A stretch of 32,247 bases of DNA, from NCBI GenBank assembly GCA_964350695.1, contig CAYGKM010000015.1:1-32247 (forward strand), read 5' to 3'. A program made the position numbers and the translations under genes. Below, piece by piece: positions 23,875 through 31,863 of this stretch. Below the pieces are notes generated by a model. That model was not told the DNA's origin and made no database searches. It worked only from the letters and a program-made list of their open reading frames with translations. This DNA comes from TMED27 sp964350695 (GTDB taxonomy: Bacteria; Pseudomonadota; Alphaproteobacteria; Micavibrionales; Micavibrionaceae). How positions within the stretch are numbered: position 1 is the first letter of the stretch; each line of letters starts with the position of its first letter.

Positions 23875-26034
23875 TCAGCGCCCTCTTGCTCTTTCTACAG
23901 TGGCAATAATAGGAGTTGCCCGCAAAGCTGCAATGATATTGTTCAAATGTTTTGTGTCATGCACATAAATATCGAGTAAAATTTCCCAGAAATCGGTCGA
24001 ACGGCTGGTGATTTTGAGGTTGGTAATGTTTCCGCCATTGGCGGCGATCACTGTGGAGAGCGTACCCAGCGAGCCTGTCGCGTTCTGGACCGTAATTTCT
24101 ATGCGCCCGACATGCGCCTCAACGCCGTCCGAGCCATCGCCCCATGAAACATCGAGCCAGCGCTCCGGTGTATCGGCGAAGGTCTCAAGCGTTTCACAAT
24201 CAATCGTGTGGATGGTGACCCCTTTACCTGTGGTTACAATCCCGACGATCCGGTCGCCCGGAAGCGGGTGACAGCAGCGCGCGAAGTGAACCGCCATGCC
24301 GGGTATAAGCCCCTTGATCGGCATCGGCGCATCCGTGCCGGAAAGCGGTTTTACCATCACGGCCATATCCATTTCGGATGACGGGCGTTTGGCTATTTCT
24401 GTTTTATGCGCGGGGAAAACCGCTTTGAAAACATCGCGCGCGACCATAAGCCCCGAGCCGATATTGGCGTAAACATCTTCGTTATTATCCAGTTTGAATT
24501 GTTTCAAAATGCCTGCGATTGCTTTTTCCGTGAAGTCATAGCCTTCCTGACGGAAGATCTTCTGGATCATGGCTTTGCCGAGCGTTACGTATTCACCGCG
24601 CTGCTGATTGCGAATATATTTACGGATATGGCTGCGGGCTTTCCCCGTGACTACAAAGCGCTCCCATGTCGGGGAGGGTTGCTGGGTTTTTGCCGTTATG
24701 ACCTCAACCTGGTCGCCGTTTTGTAAAACCGTATTCAGCGGCGCGATGCGGCCATTTGTTTTTGCCCCGACGCAGCGATCGCCGATATCGGAGTGGATGG
24801 CATAGGCGAAATCAATCGGCGTAGCGCCGGATGGCAGCTCGATCAAATCGCCTTTGGGCGTAAAAACAAACACCTGATCCTGAAACAGCTCAAGCTTTGT
24901 GTTTTCCCAAAAGTCTTCGGGTTGCTGTTCTTGTTCGAGAATATCCAGAAGCTCGCGCAGCCAGCGGTAGTTTTTAACATCTTTGACGCTTGATCGTCCG
25001 CCGTCTTTATACGCCCAGTGCGCGGCCACACCCATATCCGCCTGATAATGCATTTCCTCTGTGCGAATTTGCACTTCGATGCGCTGACGGGCGGGGCCCA
25101 TGACGGTGGTGTGAATGGAGCGATAGCCGTTGGGTTTCGGCGTGGAGATATAATCTTTAAAGCGGCCGGGGACGCTGTGATATTTGTGGTGTATCAGCCC
25201 GAGGACGGCGTAACATTTTTCAATATTTTCGACGACGATGCGGAACGCCATAATGTCTGAAAGCTGTTCAAAGGCCACGTTTTTGCGCTGCATTTTCTTC
25301 CAGATCGAATAGCGGGTTTTTTCGCGGCCCGTAATTTCGGCCTCTATGCCTGCGTCTTTGAACAGGTTTTGCAGCTCATCAATAATTCTTTCGACAACAT
25401 CTGTGCCCTCTTTGCGCAAGAAGGCCAAACGATTGGAGATACTCTCCCGCGCTTCGGGGTTCAGCTCTGCAAAGGCCAGATCTTCCAGCTCGCCTTTAAT
25501 TTTATGAACGCCGACACGCTCCGCAAGGGGAACATAAATTTCGAGGGTTTCCAGCGCGATGCGGCGGCGCTTTTCCGGTTTTTGTATGCCATCAATGGTG
25601 CGCATGTTGTGAAGCCTGTCAGCGAGCTTCACCAGAAGAACGCGGATATCTTCGCTCATCGCGAGAAGGAGTTTACGGAAGTTTTCCGCTTGCTTGCCTT
25701 CAAGGGTTTTGCTCTCAATCCGCGTCAGCTTGCTTACGCCGTCAATAAGATCGGCGACTTCTTTGCCGAATTTGGCTTTTACATCATCATAAGTCGCAGG
25801 AGTGTCTTCGATTGTGTCGTGCAGGATCGCGGTCACGATCGTTTCCAAGTCCATCTTCATTTCAGACAGGATCATGGCGACTTCAACGGGGTGGGTATAA
25901 TATGGCTCGCCGGAAGAGCGCGTTTGCCCTTCATGCATAAGCTTGGCGTATTCAACCGCTTTTTCAACCACTGCGGGGTCGAAATCGGAGTTATAGGTCT
26001 TAATTTGATCAACAAGGACTTTATGGTCGATCAT
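23875..26034 (-). CDS. rsh: Bifunctional (p)ppGpp synthetase/hydrolase Rsh
   Basis: This enzyme makes and degrades the alarmone (p)ppGpp. The 719 residues comprise an HD hydrolase domain (about 25-180) with intact THP (H48) and LHDTIEDT (H72, D73, E76, D77), a synthetase domain (RFKDYISTPKPNGYRSIHTT), a TGS domain (VFVFTPKGDLIELPSGATPI), a conserved-cysteine region (HFARCCHPLPGDRI) and a C-terminal ACT domain (IEITVQNATGSLGTLSTVIA). Intact hydrolase residues mean a SpoT-like bifunctional enzyme rather than a RelA-type monofunctional one. rpoZ is next upstream. Confidence 0.97.
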   Translation of the reverse strand: MIDHKVLVDQIKTYNSDFDPAVVEKAVEYAKLMHEGQTRSSGEPYYTHPVEVAMILSEMKMDLETIVTAILHDTIEDTPATYDDVKAKFGKEVADLIDGVSKLTRIESKTLEGKQAENFRKLLLAMSEDIRVLLVKLADRLHNMRTIDGIQKPEKRRRIALETLEIYVPLAERVGVHKIKGELEDLAFAELNPEARESISNRLAFLRKEGTDVVERIIDELQNLFKDAGIEAEITGREKTRYSIWKKMQRKNVAFEQLSDIMAFRIVVENIEKCYAVLGLIHHKYHSVPGRFKDYISTPKPNGYRSIHTTVMGPARQRIEVQIRTEEMHYQADMGVAAHWAYKDGGRSSVKDVKNYRWLRELLDILEQEQQPEDFWENTKLELFQDQVFVFTPKGDLIELPSGATPIDFAYAIHSDIGDRCVGAKTNGRIAPLNTVLQNGDQVEVITAKTQQPSPTWERFVVTGKARSHIRKYIRNQQRGEYVTLGKAMIQKIFRQEGYDFTEKAIAGILKQFKLDNNEDVYANIGSGLMVARDVFKAVFPAHKTEIAKRPSSEMDMAVMVKPLSGTDAPMPIKGLIPGMAVHFARCCHPLPGDRIVGIVTTGKGVTIHTIDCETLETFADTPERWLDVSWGDGSDGVEAHVGRIEITVQNATGSLGTLSTVIAANGGNITNLKITSRSTDFWEILLDIYVHDTKHLNNIIAALRATPIIATVERARGR

Positions 26035-26104
26035 AGATATTTATATCCTTTAGGATGAAGCCGAACGTGAACCATAGCACGGTTTCAGGGGAAAATCAGG
26101 CATA

Positions 26105-26132
26105 AAAAAAGCCGACTTATGCCGGCTTTTTT
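26105..26132 (-). terminator. Intrinsic terminator between rpoZ and rsh
   Basis: AAAAAAGCCG (26105-26114) and CGGCTTTTTT (26123-26132) form a 10-bp stem with an 8-base loop. It lies 15 bases downstream of the rpoZ stop on the minus strand and precedes rsh, so rsh probably needs its own promoter or readthrough. Confidence 0.9.
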
Positions 26133-26147
26133 GAAAAGCTTGGACGT

Positions 26148-26558
26148 TTAGTCTTCCGCAGGGTCGCCGCCGGCAACATCTGCCAATGATGGCTCTGCGT
26201 CATCATCTTCGAAATCTTCGTCGTCCATGTCATCATTATCAGCGTACATGCCCGTTGCTTTTTCACCGGCCATTTCGCCCCATTCTTTTTCGCCGTCCAT
26301 GAGGTCGATTTGCTCGTCTTCCTCTTCATAGGCCACCATGCGTTGGTGAGAGCGGGTCAGTTCTTCTTTCAAAGCGGCAACTTCCACTGTTTCTTCTGCG
26401 ATTTCGCGAAGAGCAACAACAGGGTTTTTGTCGTTGTCGCGATCAATCGTCAAAGGAGCGCCGGAGCCGATTTTGCGTGCGCGCTGTGATGCCATCATCA
26501 CAAGCTCAAAGCGGTTTTCGACTTTATCAATACAATCTTCTACGGTTACGCGTGCCAT
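26148..26558 (-). CDS. rpoZ: RNA polymerase omega subunit
   Basis: Omega assists assembly of RNA polymerase and takes part in ppGpp binding in proteobacteria. The conserved N terminus is MARVTVEDCIDKVENRFELV, with MASQRARKIGSGAP and NPVVALREIAEETV. At 136 residues it is longer than E. coli omega (91) because of an acidic C-terminal tail (about 85-136) including DNDDMDDEDFEDDD. It is next to rsh, a functionally apt pairing seen in many proteobacteria. Confidence 0.97.
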   Translation of the reverse strand: MARVTVEDCIDKVENRFELVMMASQRARKIGSGAPLTIDRDNDKNPVVALREIAEETVEVAALKEELTRSHQRMVAYEEEDEQIDLMDGEKEWGEMAGEKATGMYADNDDMDDEDFEDDDAEPSLADVAGGDPAED

Positions 26559-26589
26559 GTTTATTCCTTAATTTTGAATTTGAAAAACG

Positions 26590-26618
26590 GTTATAGGCAT
26601 TTTTCCCGAGATATGCAA
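26590..26618 (-). promoter_or_regulatory. Predicted rpoZ promoter
   Basis: On the minus strand TTGCAT (26613-26618) and TATAAC (26590-26595) are spaced by exactly 17 bases, with rpoZ starting about 30 bases downstream. AAGGA serves as ribosome-binding site. The -35 lies only 11 bases from the divergent glycosylase ATG. Confidence 0.62.
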
Positions 26619-26629
26619 GTCTTACAGAC

Positions 26630-27250
26630 ATGACGTTTACGCCGCCCGCCCATGATTGTCGTTTATGCCCGAGATTGGCACTTTTCCGCGATGAAAACGC
26701 ATCCAAATTTCCTGATAAATTCAATGCGCCCGTGCCGTCTTTCGGAGGGCTTGATGCGCGGCTGTTGATCGTGGGTCTTGCGCCCGGATTAAAAGGCGCG
26801 AATTTCACAGGCCGTCCGTTTACAGGGGATTATGCGGGGGATTTGCTTTATGAAACGCTGCTTAAATTCGGGTTTGCGAAAGGCACGTATGACAAGCGTA
26901 AGGATGACGGCTTGGAGCTAGTGAATTGCCGCATCACCAATGCGGTGCGCTGCGTACCGCCCGAGAATAAGCCAACCACACAGGAAGAAGAAACCTGCCG
27001 ACCGTTTTTGATTGATGAAATTGCGGCGATGCCGAATTTGAAAACCGTTCTGTCCTTGGGGCTAATCTCGCATAAGGCGATTTTAAAGACATTTGGACTG
27101 ACGCAATCTGCGTTTAAGTTCGCGCATGGGGCAAAGCATGATTTAGGCAATGGCCTGACGCTGCTCGATAGCTACCACTGCTCACGCTACAACACGCAAA
27201 CAGGGCGGCTGACGACCGAGATGTTTGAAGATATTTTTAGAGCTCTTTAA
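26630..27250 (+). CDS. Uracil-DNA glycosylase, family 5 (UdgB-like)
   Basis: This enzyme likely removes uracil and other deaminated bases from DNA. It has the four cysteines expected to hold a [4Fe-4S] cluster (C10, C13, C108, C123). Motif 1 reads GLAPGLKGANFTGRPFTGD (49-67), the family 5 form without the Asp/Asn used by family 1 or 4, and motif 2 is HCSRYNTQTGRLT (H183). It is 206 residues. No ribosome-binding site precedes the ATG, so it may be leaderless or weakly translated. The 3' end overlaps leuA by four bases. Confidence 0.9.
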   Translation: MTFTPPAHDCRLCPRLALFRDENASKFPDKFNAPVPSFGGLDARLLIVGLAPGLKGANFTGRPFTGDYAGDLLYETLLKFGFAKGTYDKRKDDGLELVNCRITNAVRCVPPENKPTTQEEETCRPFLIDEIAAMPNLKTVLSLGLISHKAILKTFGLTQSAFKFAHGAKHDLGNGLTLLDSYHCSRYNTQTGRLTTEMFEDIFRAL

Positions 27251-28845
27251 ATCGCGGCCGCGTCTTTCGAGGCATCGTCTTCAGAGGTTTGCGGGTTTTT
27301 GCTTTCGCGTTTCAGCAAAAGTTTGTTCAACGCGTTGATGTAAGCCCGCGCCGAGGCGACCAGCGTATCGGTGTCGGCGCCTGTTCCGTTGACTGTTTTG
27401 CCGCCCTCCTCCAAACGCACGGTGACTTCGGCCTGTGCATCCGTGCCGCCCGTTACGGCGTGGACCTGATAGAGCTGAAGGCGGGTGCCTTCATGGGGCA
27501 TGATTTTGCGGATCGCTTTAAAGATTGCATCAACAGGGCCATTGCCTTCGACCTTGGCGCAGGCCTGCGCACCATTAACGGTGACACATAGATCGGCGAT
27601 TTGCGGGCCGACTGAGCCTGCCTGTATTTGCAACGATACGAAACGAACTGTTTCATTTTTACGGATAACCTCGTCTTCGATAAGCGCGATAAGGTCATCC
27701 TCAAAAATTTCTTTTTTACGGTCAGCCAGATTTTTGAAACGGGTGAACGCGTCCTGGAATGCGTTATCGCCCAGATCAAAGCCCATTTCGGCGAGTTTGG
27801 ATTTAAACGCGGCGCGGCCGGAGTGTTTGGCCAGCACCAATTTGGATTCGTTAAGCCCCACGCTTTCAGGCGTCATGATTTCATAGGTCTGTGCGTTTTT
27901 CAGCATACCGTCTTGGTGGATTCCGCTTGCATGAGCAAAGGCGTTTGCGCCAACGATGGCTTTGTTCGGCTGCACGGAAAAGCCCGTGATAGATGAAAGC
28001 ATCCGCGAGGTTTTCGTGATCTTGGTGGTGTCGATTTCGTTGGTGTAGGGCAGAAGATCATTACGGGTTCTGATCGCCATAACGATTTCTTCCAGCGCGG
28101 CGTTGCCCGCCCGCTCACCGATTCCGTTGATGGTACATTCAATTTGACGCGCGCCGTTTTGAATGCCTGCAATCGAGTTTGCCACCGCAAGCCCCAGATC
28201 ATTGTGGCAATGGGTGGAGATGATGGCCTGGTCGATATTGGGGACGCGCTCGAATAGCATTTTGATCTTGCGGCCGTATTCTTCCGGTATCGCGTAACCA
28301 ACCGTATCGGGAATATTAATGACGCGCGCGCCCGCATTAATCGCTGTTTCTACGCATTGGCAGAGGAAATCATCCTCGGTGCGGGAGGCGTCTTCGGCTG
28401 ACCATTCCACATCATCGGTAAAGCCCCGGGCAAGGGTTACACTGTCATGCACGGCTTCGATTACGGAGTTCGGACCCATCTTGAGTTTATGCTTCATGTG
28501 CAGCGGAGAGGTGGAAATAAATGTGTGTATGCGTTTAGAAGCGGCGGGTTTAATCGCCTCACCGGCGGCCTCGATATCGGCGCGTTTAGCGCGGGAAAGA
28601 CCGCAGACAGTTGCGTTTTTTACGACTTTGGCAATCTCATGCACGGCTTCGAAATCGCCGGGCGAGGCTATGGGGAAACCCGCCTCAATGACATCAACGC
28701 CCAGCTCATCCAGCATAATCGCCATTTTGAGCTTTTCTTCCAGATTCATCGAACAGCCCGGTGATTGTTCACCATCACGCAGGGTCGTATCAAATATGAT
28801 GATGCGATTGGGGTCTTGTTTAACTTTGTCAAAGGCTCGTGTCAT
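27247..28845 (-). CDS. leuA: 2-isopropylmalate synthase
   Basis: LeuA condenses acetyl-CoA with 2-oxoisovalerate in the first committed step of leucine synthesis. The 532-residue protein begins its TIM barrel with IIFDTTLRDGEQSPG (R23, D24) and has STHCHNDLGLAVAN with the metal-binding histidines, and GIGERAGNAALEE. The C-terminal regulatory domain, from about 395, is where leucine binds in family members. AAGGAG precedes the ATG. Upstream lies a leader ORF with seven leucines and alternative hairpins, so expression is probably under leucine attenuation in addition to feedback inhibition. Confidence 0.98.
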   Translation of the reverse strand: MTRAFDKVKQDPNRIIIFDTTLRDGEQSPGCSMNLEEKLKMAIMLDELGVDVIEAGFPIASPGDFEAVHEIAKVVKNATVCGLSRAKRADIEAAGEAIKPAASKRIHTFISTSPLHMKHKLKMGPNSVIEAVHDSVTLARGFTDDVEWSAEDASRTEDDFLCQCVETAINAGARVINIPDTVGYAIPEEYGRKIKMLFERVPNIDQAIISTHCHNDLGLAVANSIAGIQNGARQIECTINGIGERAGNAALEEIVMAIRTRNDLLPYTNEIDTTKITKTSRMLSSITGFSVQPNKAIVGANAFAHASGIHQDGMLKNAQTYEIMTPESVGLNESKLVLAKHSGRAAFKSKLAEMGFDLGDNAFQDAFTRFKNLADRKKEIFEDDLIALIEDEVIRKNETVRFVSLQIQAGSVGPQIADLCVTVNGAQACAKVEGNGPVDAIFKAIRKIMPHEGTRLQLYQVHAVTGGTDAQAEVTVRLEEGGKTVNGTGADTDTLVASARAYINALNKLLLKRESKNPQTSEDDASKDAAAI

Positions 28846-28907
28846 GAGCGGAACTCCTTAAATTCAAACGCTGTTTTATAGCGATTTTGTTTGATTATCA
28901 ATGTTTG

Positions 28908-28961
28908 AAAATTTCCCCTGAAGCGTAGGCATACAAAATGCCCCATGCGCCGCTCAGGGGC
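28908..28961 (-). promoter_or_regulatory. leuA attenuator: mutually exclusive hairpins
   Basis: On the minus-strand RNA, CCCCTGA (28954-28960) can pair with TCAGGGG (28915-28921), enclosing a 5-bp hairpin GGCAT/ATGCC (28928-28942) and followed by AAATTTT. Alternatively GCCCC (28957-28961) pairs with GGGGC (28940-28944), followed by ATTTTG. The two cannot form together because they share the CCCC tract, which also includes the stop codon of the leucine-rich leader ORF. A ribosome stalled on the Leu codons would cover this tract. Which hairpin is the terminator is uncertain, since both U runs are short. Confidence 0.65.
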
Positions 28962-29010
28962 GAATAAGGAGAAGGAGATTTAGCAGGAGATGGCGGCTAA
29001 ATGTTTTCAT
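28954..29010 (-). CDS. leuL: Leucine-rich leader peptide of leuA
   Basis: This 18-codon ORF encodes MKTFSRHLLLNLLLLIRP. Seven of 18 residues are Leu in two runs (three, then four), followed by Ile. It starts 165 bases upstream of leuA and ends inside the CCCCTGA attenuator arm. Its translation would report the level of charged tRNA-Leu. No Shine-Dalgarno is visible, and the ATG lies at about the predicted transcription start, implying a leaderless leader peptide, as known for the trp leader of some rhizobia. The composition and position make chance unlikely. Confidence 0.85.
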   Translation of the reverse strand: MKTFSRHLLLNLLLLIRP

Positions 29011-29016
29011 GAGAGT

Positions 29017-29046
29017 ATATAAACGGATTTTGGTTTATGAGCGCAA
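29017..29046 (-). promoter_or_regulatory. Predicted leuA leader promoter
   Basis: On the minus strand TTGCGC (29041-29046) is spaced 18 bases from TTATAT (29017-29022). TATACT (29014-29019) is an overlapping better -10 but at 21-base spacing. With the first choice, transcription starts at or next to the leader ATG (29010). The promoter lies just after the stop of the Trm112-like gene. Confidence 0.42.
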
Positions 29047-29060
29047 GCTATTTTTCTGGC

Positions 29061-29240
29061 TTATGGCTTAAGCGGGCGCGCTTCATCTTCAAGCATAATC
29101 GGAATGCCATCACGGATGGGATAGGCGAGCTTCGCTTGCTCAGAGATCAGCTCCTGCGCTTTTGCGTCATAGCGCAAGCCGCTTTTGGTCACGGGGCAGA
29201 CCAGCATTTCAAGGAGTTTGGGATCAATTTGTGTACTCAT
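29061..29240 (-). CDS. Trm112-like (UPF0434/YcaR family) small protein
   Basis: This 59-residue protein starts MSTQIDPKLLEMLVCPVTKS and contains LAYPIRDGIPIMLEDEAR, the hallmark of the bacterial Trm112/UPF0434 family. Bacterial members often retain a CP-x-C-type zinc site; here the first cysteine (C15) is followed by VTKS with no second cysteine, so zinc binding is probably lost. Family members may act as methyltransferase activators, but the partner here is unknown. It begins six bases after the LON-domain gene, so it is probably coupled to it. Confidence 0.88.
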   Translation of the reverse strand: MSTQIDPKLLEMLVCPVTKSGLRYDAKAQELISEQAKLAYPIRDGIPIMLEDEARPLKP

Positions 29241-29246
29241 GGGATA

Positions 29247-29918
29247 TTAGTGCCACTGACTGTCGGGTTTATCAAGCCCGCCGCCGCCCTTTTGCGCTTT
29301 TACCGCCATTTCCAGCATGCCGAGGAATAGCTCGGCGCGGGTTTTGCAACATGGCGCTTCGAGGAGCGCTTGTTTTTCTTTTGATTCAAACGGACAAACC
29401 ATAGACAGGCATGTTATGAGCTTGCCATCAGGCGCATCATCAACAGCCGCCCAATCACAATCCATGCCTTCATTGGTGAAATAGTCCTTCAGAAGGTCTT
29501 TCAGGCGATCACGGTTTAGATCAAGGCATCTATGGGCTTTGTGATCGCTCTGATAAGGCTTCCAGTCAGGTTGGACGATGCGATAGCTTTTGGGTGTGTC
29601 CATTTCCTGCGTGATGTTAAAACGATAAACCCCCGCCAGCGTAACAAGATAACGCCCGTCCGATGTTTCGGAGAACTCTATGATTTTACCTGCACATCCC
29701 GTTTTTACGAGAGCAGGTTTTTCGGCAGTATTGACAGGTTGAATCATACCGATCATGCGCGAGCCTTTCAGGGCATCTTCAATCATTTGAAGATAGCGCG
29801 GCTCAAAGATATTGAGCGGCAGCTGCCCTGTCGGGAGCAAAAACGCCGTTTTAAGCGGAAACACGGCAAGCGTGCTCGGCAGATCGGCAAAACTGGGTGC
29901 GAAAGGGTTTTGTTCCAT
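29247..29918 (-). CDS. LON substrate-binding-domain protein
   Basis: This 223-residue protein consists of a Lon N-terminal-like domain without the ATPase or protease. The core starts LAVFPLKTAFLLPTGQLPLNIFEPRY and continues through GMIQPV, and GKIIEFSETSDGRYLVTLAGVYRF, with a helical C-terminal half. It is common next to thioredoxin-like CnoX in alphaproteobacteria. Its function is not established; a role in protein quality control is suggested by the neighbours only. It starts 23 bases downstream of the CnoX-like gene. Confidence 0.9.
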   Translation of the reverse strand: MEQNPFAPSFADLPSTLAVFPLKTAFLLPTGQLPLNIFEPRYLQMIEDALKGSRMIGMIQPVNTAEKPALVKTGCAGKIIEFSETSDGRYLVTLAGVYRFNITQEMDTPKSYRIVQPDWKPYQSDHKAHRCLDLNRDRLKDLLKDYFTNEGMDCDWAAVDDAPDGKLITCLSMVCPFESKEKQALLEAPCCKTRAELFLGMLEMAVKAQKGGGGLDKPDSQWH

Positions 29919-29941
29919 AGTTTACAAATAGCGCAAAAAAG

Positions 29942-30868
29942 TTATGAGAAAAGGATGCCGGAGAGTTTTTTTCGACCCTGAATTGTCAGCGGATCGCTGT
30001 GCCCAAGGGCTTCAAAGAAGGTCAGCAGGATTTTGCGGGCTTCTTGCTCGTTCCACTCGCGGTCCGTTTCAATGGCCTCAAGAAGCGTGTCAATCGCTTG
30101 TTCTTTCTGCCCCGCCCCGAACTGCACAGATGCCAAAGCGCATTTCGCTTCCATGTCTTTCGGGTTTTTCGCCACTTTTTGTTCCAGAGCGCCTAAAGCC
30201 GAGGTATCGGGCGGGTTCTGCGCCAGCTCCAGCGCTGTTTTGGCTTCGGTGAATTTCGGGCTGTCTTTGATTTCATCAGGCAGGCTTTCAACCATCGCGG
30301 CGGCTTGCTGCACCATATTGGCCGCAATAAAAGTGCGCACCATCCCCACATAGGCGGAAACGTTCTTTTCATCTTGCTGCAAGATTTGTCCATATAGGCT
30401 TTGCGCGGTTTGGAGATCATTTTCTGCGAGCGCGCTCGCGGCGGATTTCAGGGCCTCATCAATATCAATTGCGCCGGGCTGCGCGGCTTTGGATGCCTGA
30501 ATCAGTTTATCAATAAAGGCCTGGATTTGGCTTTCGGGGACAACTCCTTGGAACGCATCAACGGGGCGGCCGCCCAAAAAACCAAAGACCGTCGGCACAG
30601 ATTGAACCTGCAGGGCTTGGGCCAATTCCGGATTATCATCAATATTGACCTTGGCGAGAAGGATGTCGCCACCCGCGGCTTTTACGATCTTTTCCAAAAC
30701 GGGCATAAGCTGTTTACAAGGGCCACACCACGGCGCCCAGAAGTCAAGAATAACGGGCTTTTCCATTGAGGCGTGAATGACGCGCGCTTCAAAATCAAGC
30801 GCGTTTACATCAAAAATATTAGCCTCTGATGACGGCGGGGCCGGAGTAGTGGGCGTAAGTCCAAGCAT
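29942..30868 (-). CDS. cnoX: Thioredoxin-fold TPR co-chaperone (CnoX/YbbN-like)
   Basis: This 308-residue protein combines an N-terminal thioredoxin domain (about 18-125) with C-terminal tetratricopeptide-like repeats (about 140-300). The active site WCGPC (C48, C51) is intact in ILDFWAPWCGPCKQLMP, unlike E. coli CnoX, which has SQHC. QVQSVPTVFGF supplies the cis-proline loop. Such proteins act as holdases that hand substrates to GroEL/DnaK, here perhaps also as a thiol reductase. The LON-domain gene follows. Confidence 0.9.
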   Translation of the reverse strand: MLGLTPTTPAPPSSEANIFDVNALDFEARVIHASMEKPVILDFWAPWCGPCKQLMPVLEKIVKAAGGDILLAKVNIDDNPELAQALQVQSVPTVFGFLGGRPVDAFQGVVPESQIQAFIDKLIQASKAAQPGAIDIDEALKSAASALAENDLQTAQSLYGQILQQDEKNVSAYVGMVRTFIAANMVQQAAAMVESLPDEIKDSPKFTEAKTALELAQNPPDTSALGALEQKVAKNPKDMEAKCALASVQFGAGQKEQAIDTLLEAIETDREWNEQEARKILLTFFEALGHSDPLTIQGRKKLSGILFS

Positions 30869-30908
30869 TATTTAATCCTTTGTATGCCTTATATTTAGAG
30901 GGCTTTGG

Positions 30909-31424
30909 CTATAAATCAAGCGTTATCGGCGTGTGCCCTGTGTGACCAAGGAATTTCAGCAAATCCTGCGGGGTGATGCTGATCGTCATTGTATTATCCA
31001 TGGGGTGATAATTCACAATATCGCCGCGCATCATGGCCGCATCCAAAACCACCTGAACATGATGATCCGGGTCGTTTACAACTGTAAACGGACAAACGGA
31101 ACCTTGGCGAATCCCTAAAAACTCCCATAGACGATCGCCTGATCCGAAAGATAGCCGTCCGCAATCCAGCTTTTCCTGCAGGGTTTTCATGTCTATTTCT
31201 GTCTCATTTGCGGCGACAATAAGGAAGTTTTTCTTCTTTTTATCCCGAAGATAGAGGTTTCGGCAATGCACACCGGGGATGTCCGCCTTTAACTTATCGC
31301 TTTGCTCGACTGTGAAGGTTGCCTCATGGGTGTGGCATTCGTATTTGATATCAATGCCTTGCAAGATTTTGAATAGATCTTGCGCGCTTGTGGGCAATGG
31401 CGCTTCGTTTAATTCTGCCGACAT
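30909..31424 (-). CDS. Freestanding aminoacyl-tRNA deacylase of the YbaK/PrdX (ProXp-ala) type
   Basis: This 171-residue INS-like editing domain likely hydrolyses mischarged Ala-tRNA-Pro. The sequence has THEATFTVEQSDKLKADIPGVHCRNLYLRDKK split across conserved blocks, GSGDRLWEFLGIRQGSVCPF, and PMDNTMTISITPQDLLKFL. These match the ProXp-ala/PrdX group of alphaproteobacteria. Whether Ala or another amino acid is the target cannot be shown. GGAG precedes the ATG. It begins the minus-strand run toward cnoX and the LON protein. Confidence 0.88.
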   Translation of the reverse strand: MSAELNEAPLPTSAQDLFKILQGIDIKYECHTHEATFTVEQSDKLKADIPGVHCRNLYLRDKKKKNFLIVAANETEIDMKTLQEKLDCGRLSFGSGDRLWEFLGIRQGSVCPFTVVNDPDHHVQVVLDAAMMRGDIVNYHPMDNTMTISITPQDLLKFLGHTGHTPITLDL

Positions 31425-31539
31425 GTTCAGGACTCCGAAAAGTTAAAATTTTATGGAATAATAAGCCTTTATTAATATTTTTTCCGTATCCTTAGTAGCA
31501 TAAATATAAAAATAATAAAAAGTGTGGCAGGGACTAACG

Positions 31540-31863
31540 ATGGTATACGGCAGTGAGTATCTCACAGAGGAAGAATATGTGGCGGCAGCAAAAGCCGAAG
31601 TAGAGACATGTGATAATGGCTTAATTTCAGGGCGCATTCCACCAGGTGTTTGTCTAGGCCTTTTTCCAGCTCCTAAAGATGGCGAACCCGGTATCAGAGA
31701 AATTTATCCAGAGAATGGCGGCATGTTTGCCGCTCTCAAAGAGAGAATGCCTGAACCTACTCCAATTCCGAGCTTTAGAGCAGATCTAAACCAAGCATTC
31801 TCGCCAAATGCACCGGGCTTTTCCCCTGCTGAACCTATTCAAGGGTGGAGTCTTAAAACATGA
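31540..31863 (+). CDS. Hypothetical protein, no family recognised
   Basis: The 107-residue product from ATG 31540 starts MVYGSEYLTEEEYVAAAKAE. AGGGA about 6 bases upstream supports that start; an in-frame GTG at 31522 would add six residues but has no ribosome-binding site. It is soluble in character, with an acidic N-terminal half, GRIPPGVCLGLFPAPKDGEP and a Pro-rich C-terminal third. It overlaps the next gene by four bases (ATGA). The surroundings look more AT-rich than the rest of the window. Its function is unknown. Confidence 0.65.
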   Translation: MVYGSEYLTEEEYVAAAKAEVETCDNGLISGRIPPGVCLGLFPAPKDGEPGIREIYPENGGMFAALKERMPEPTPIPSFRADLNQAFSPNAPGFSPAEPIQGWSLKT

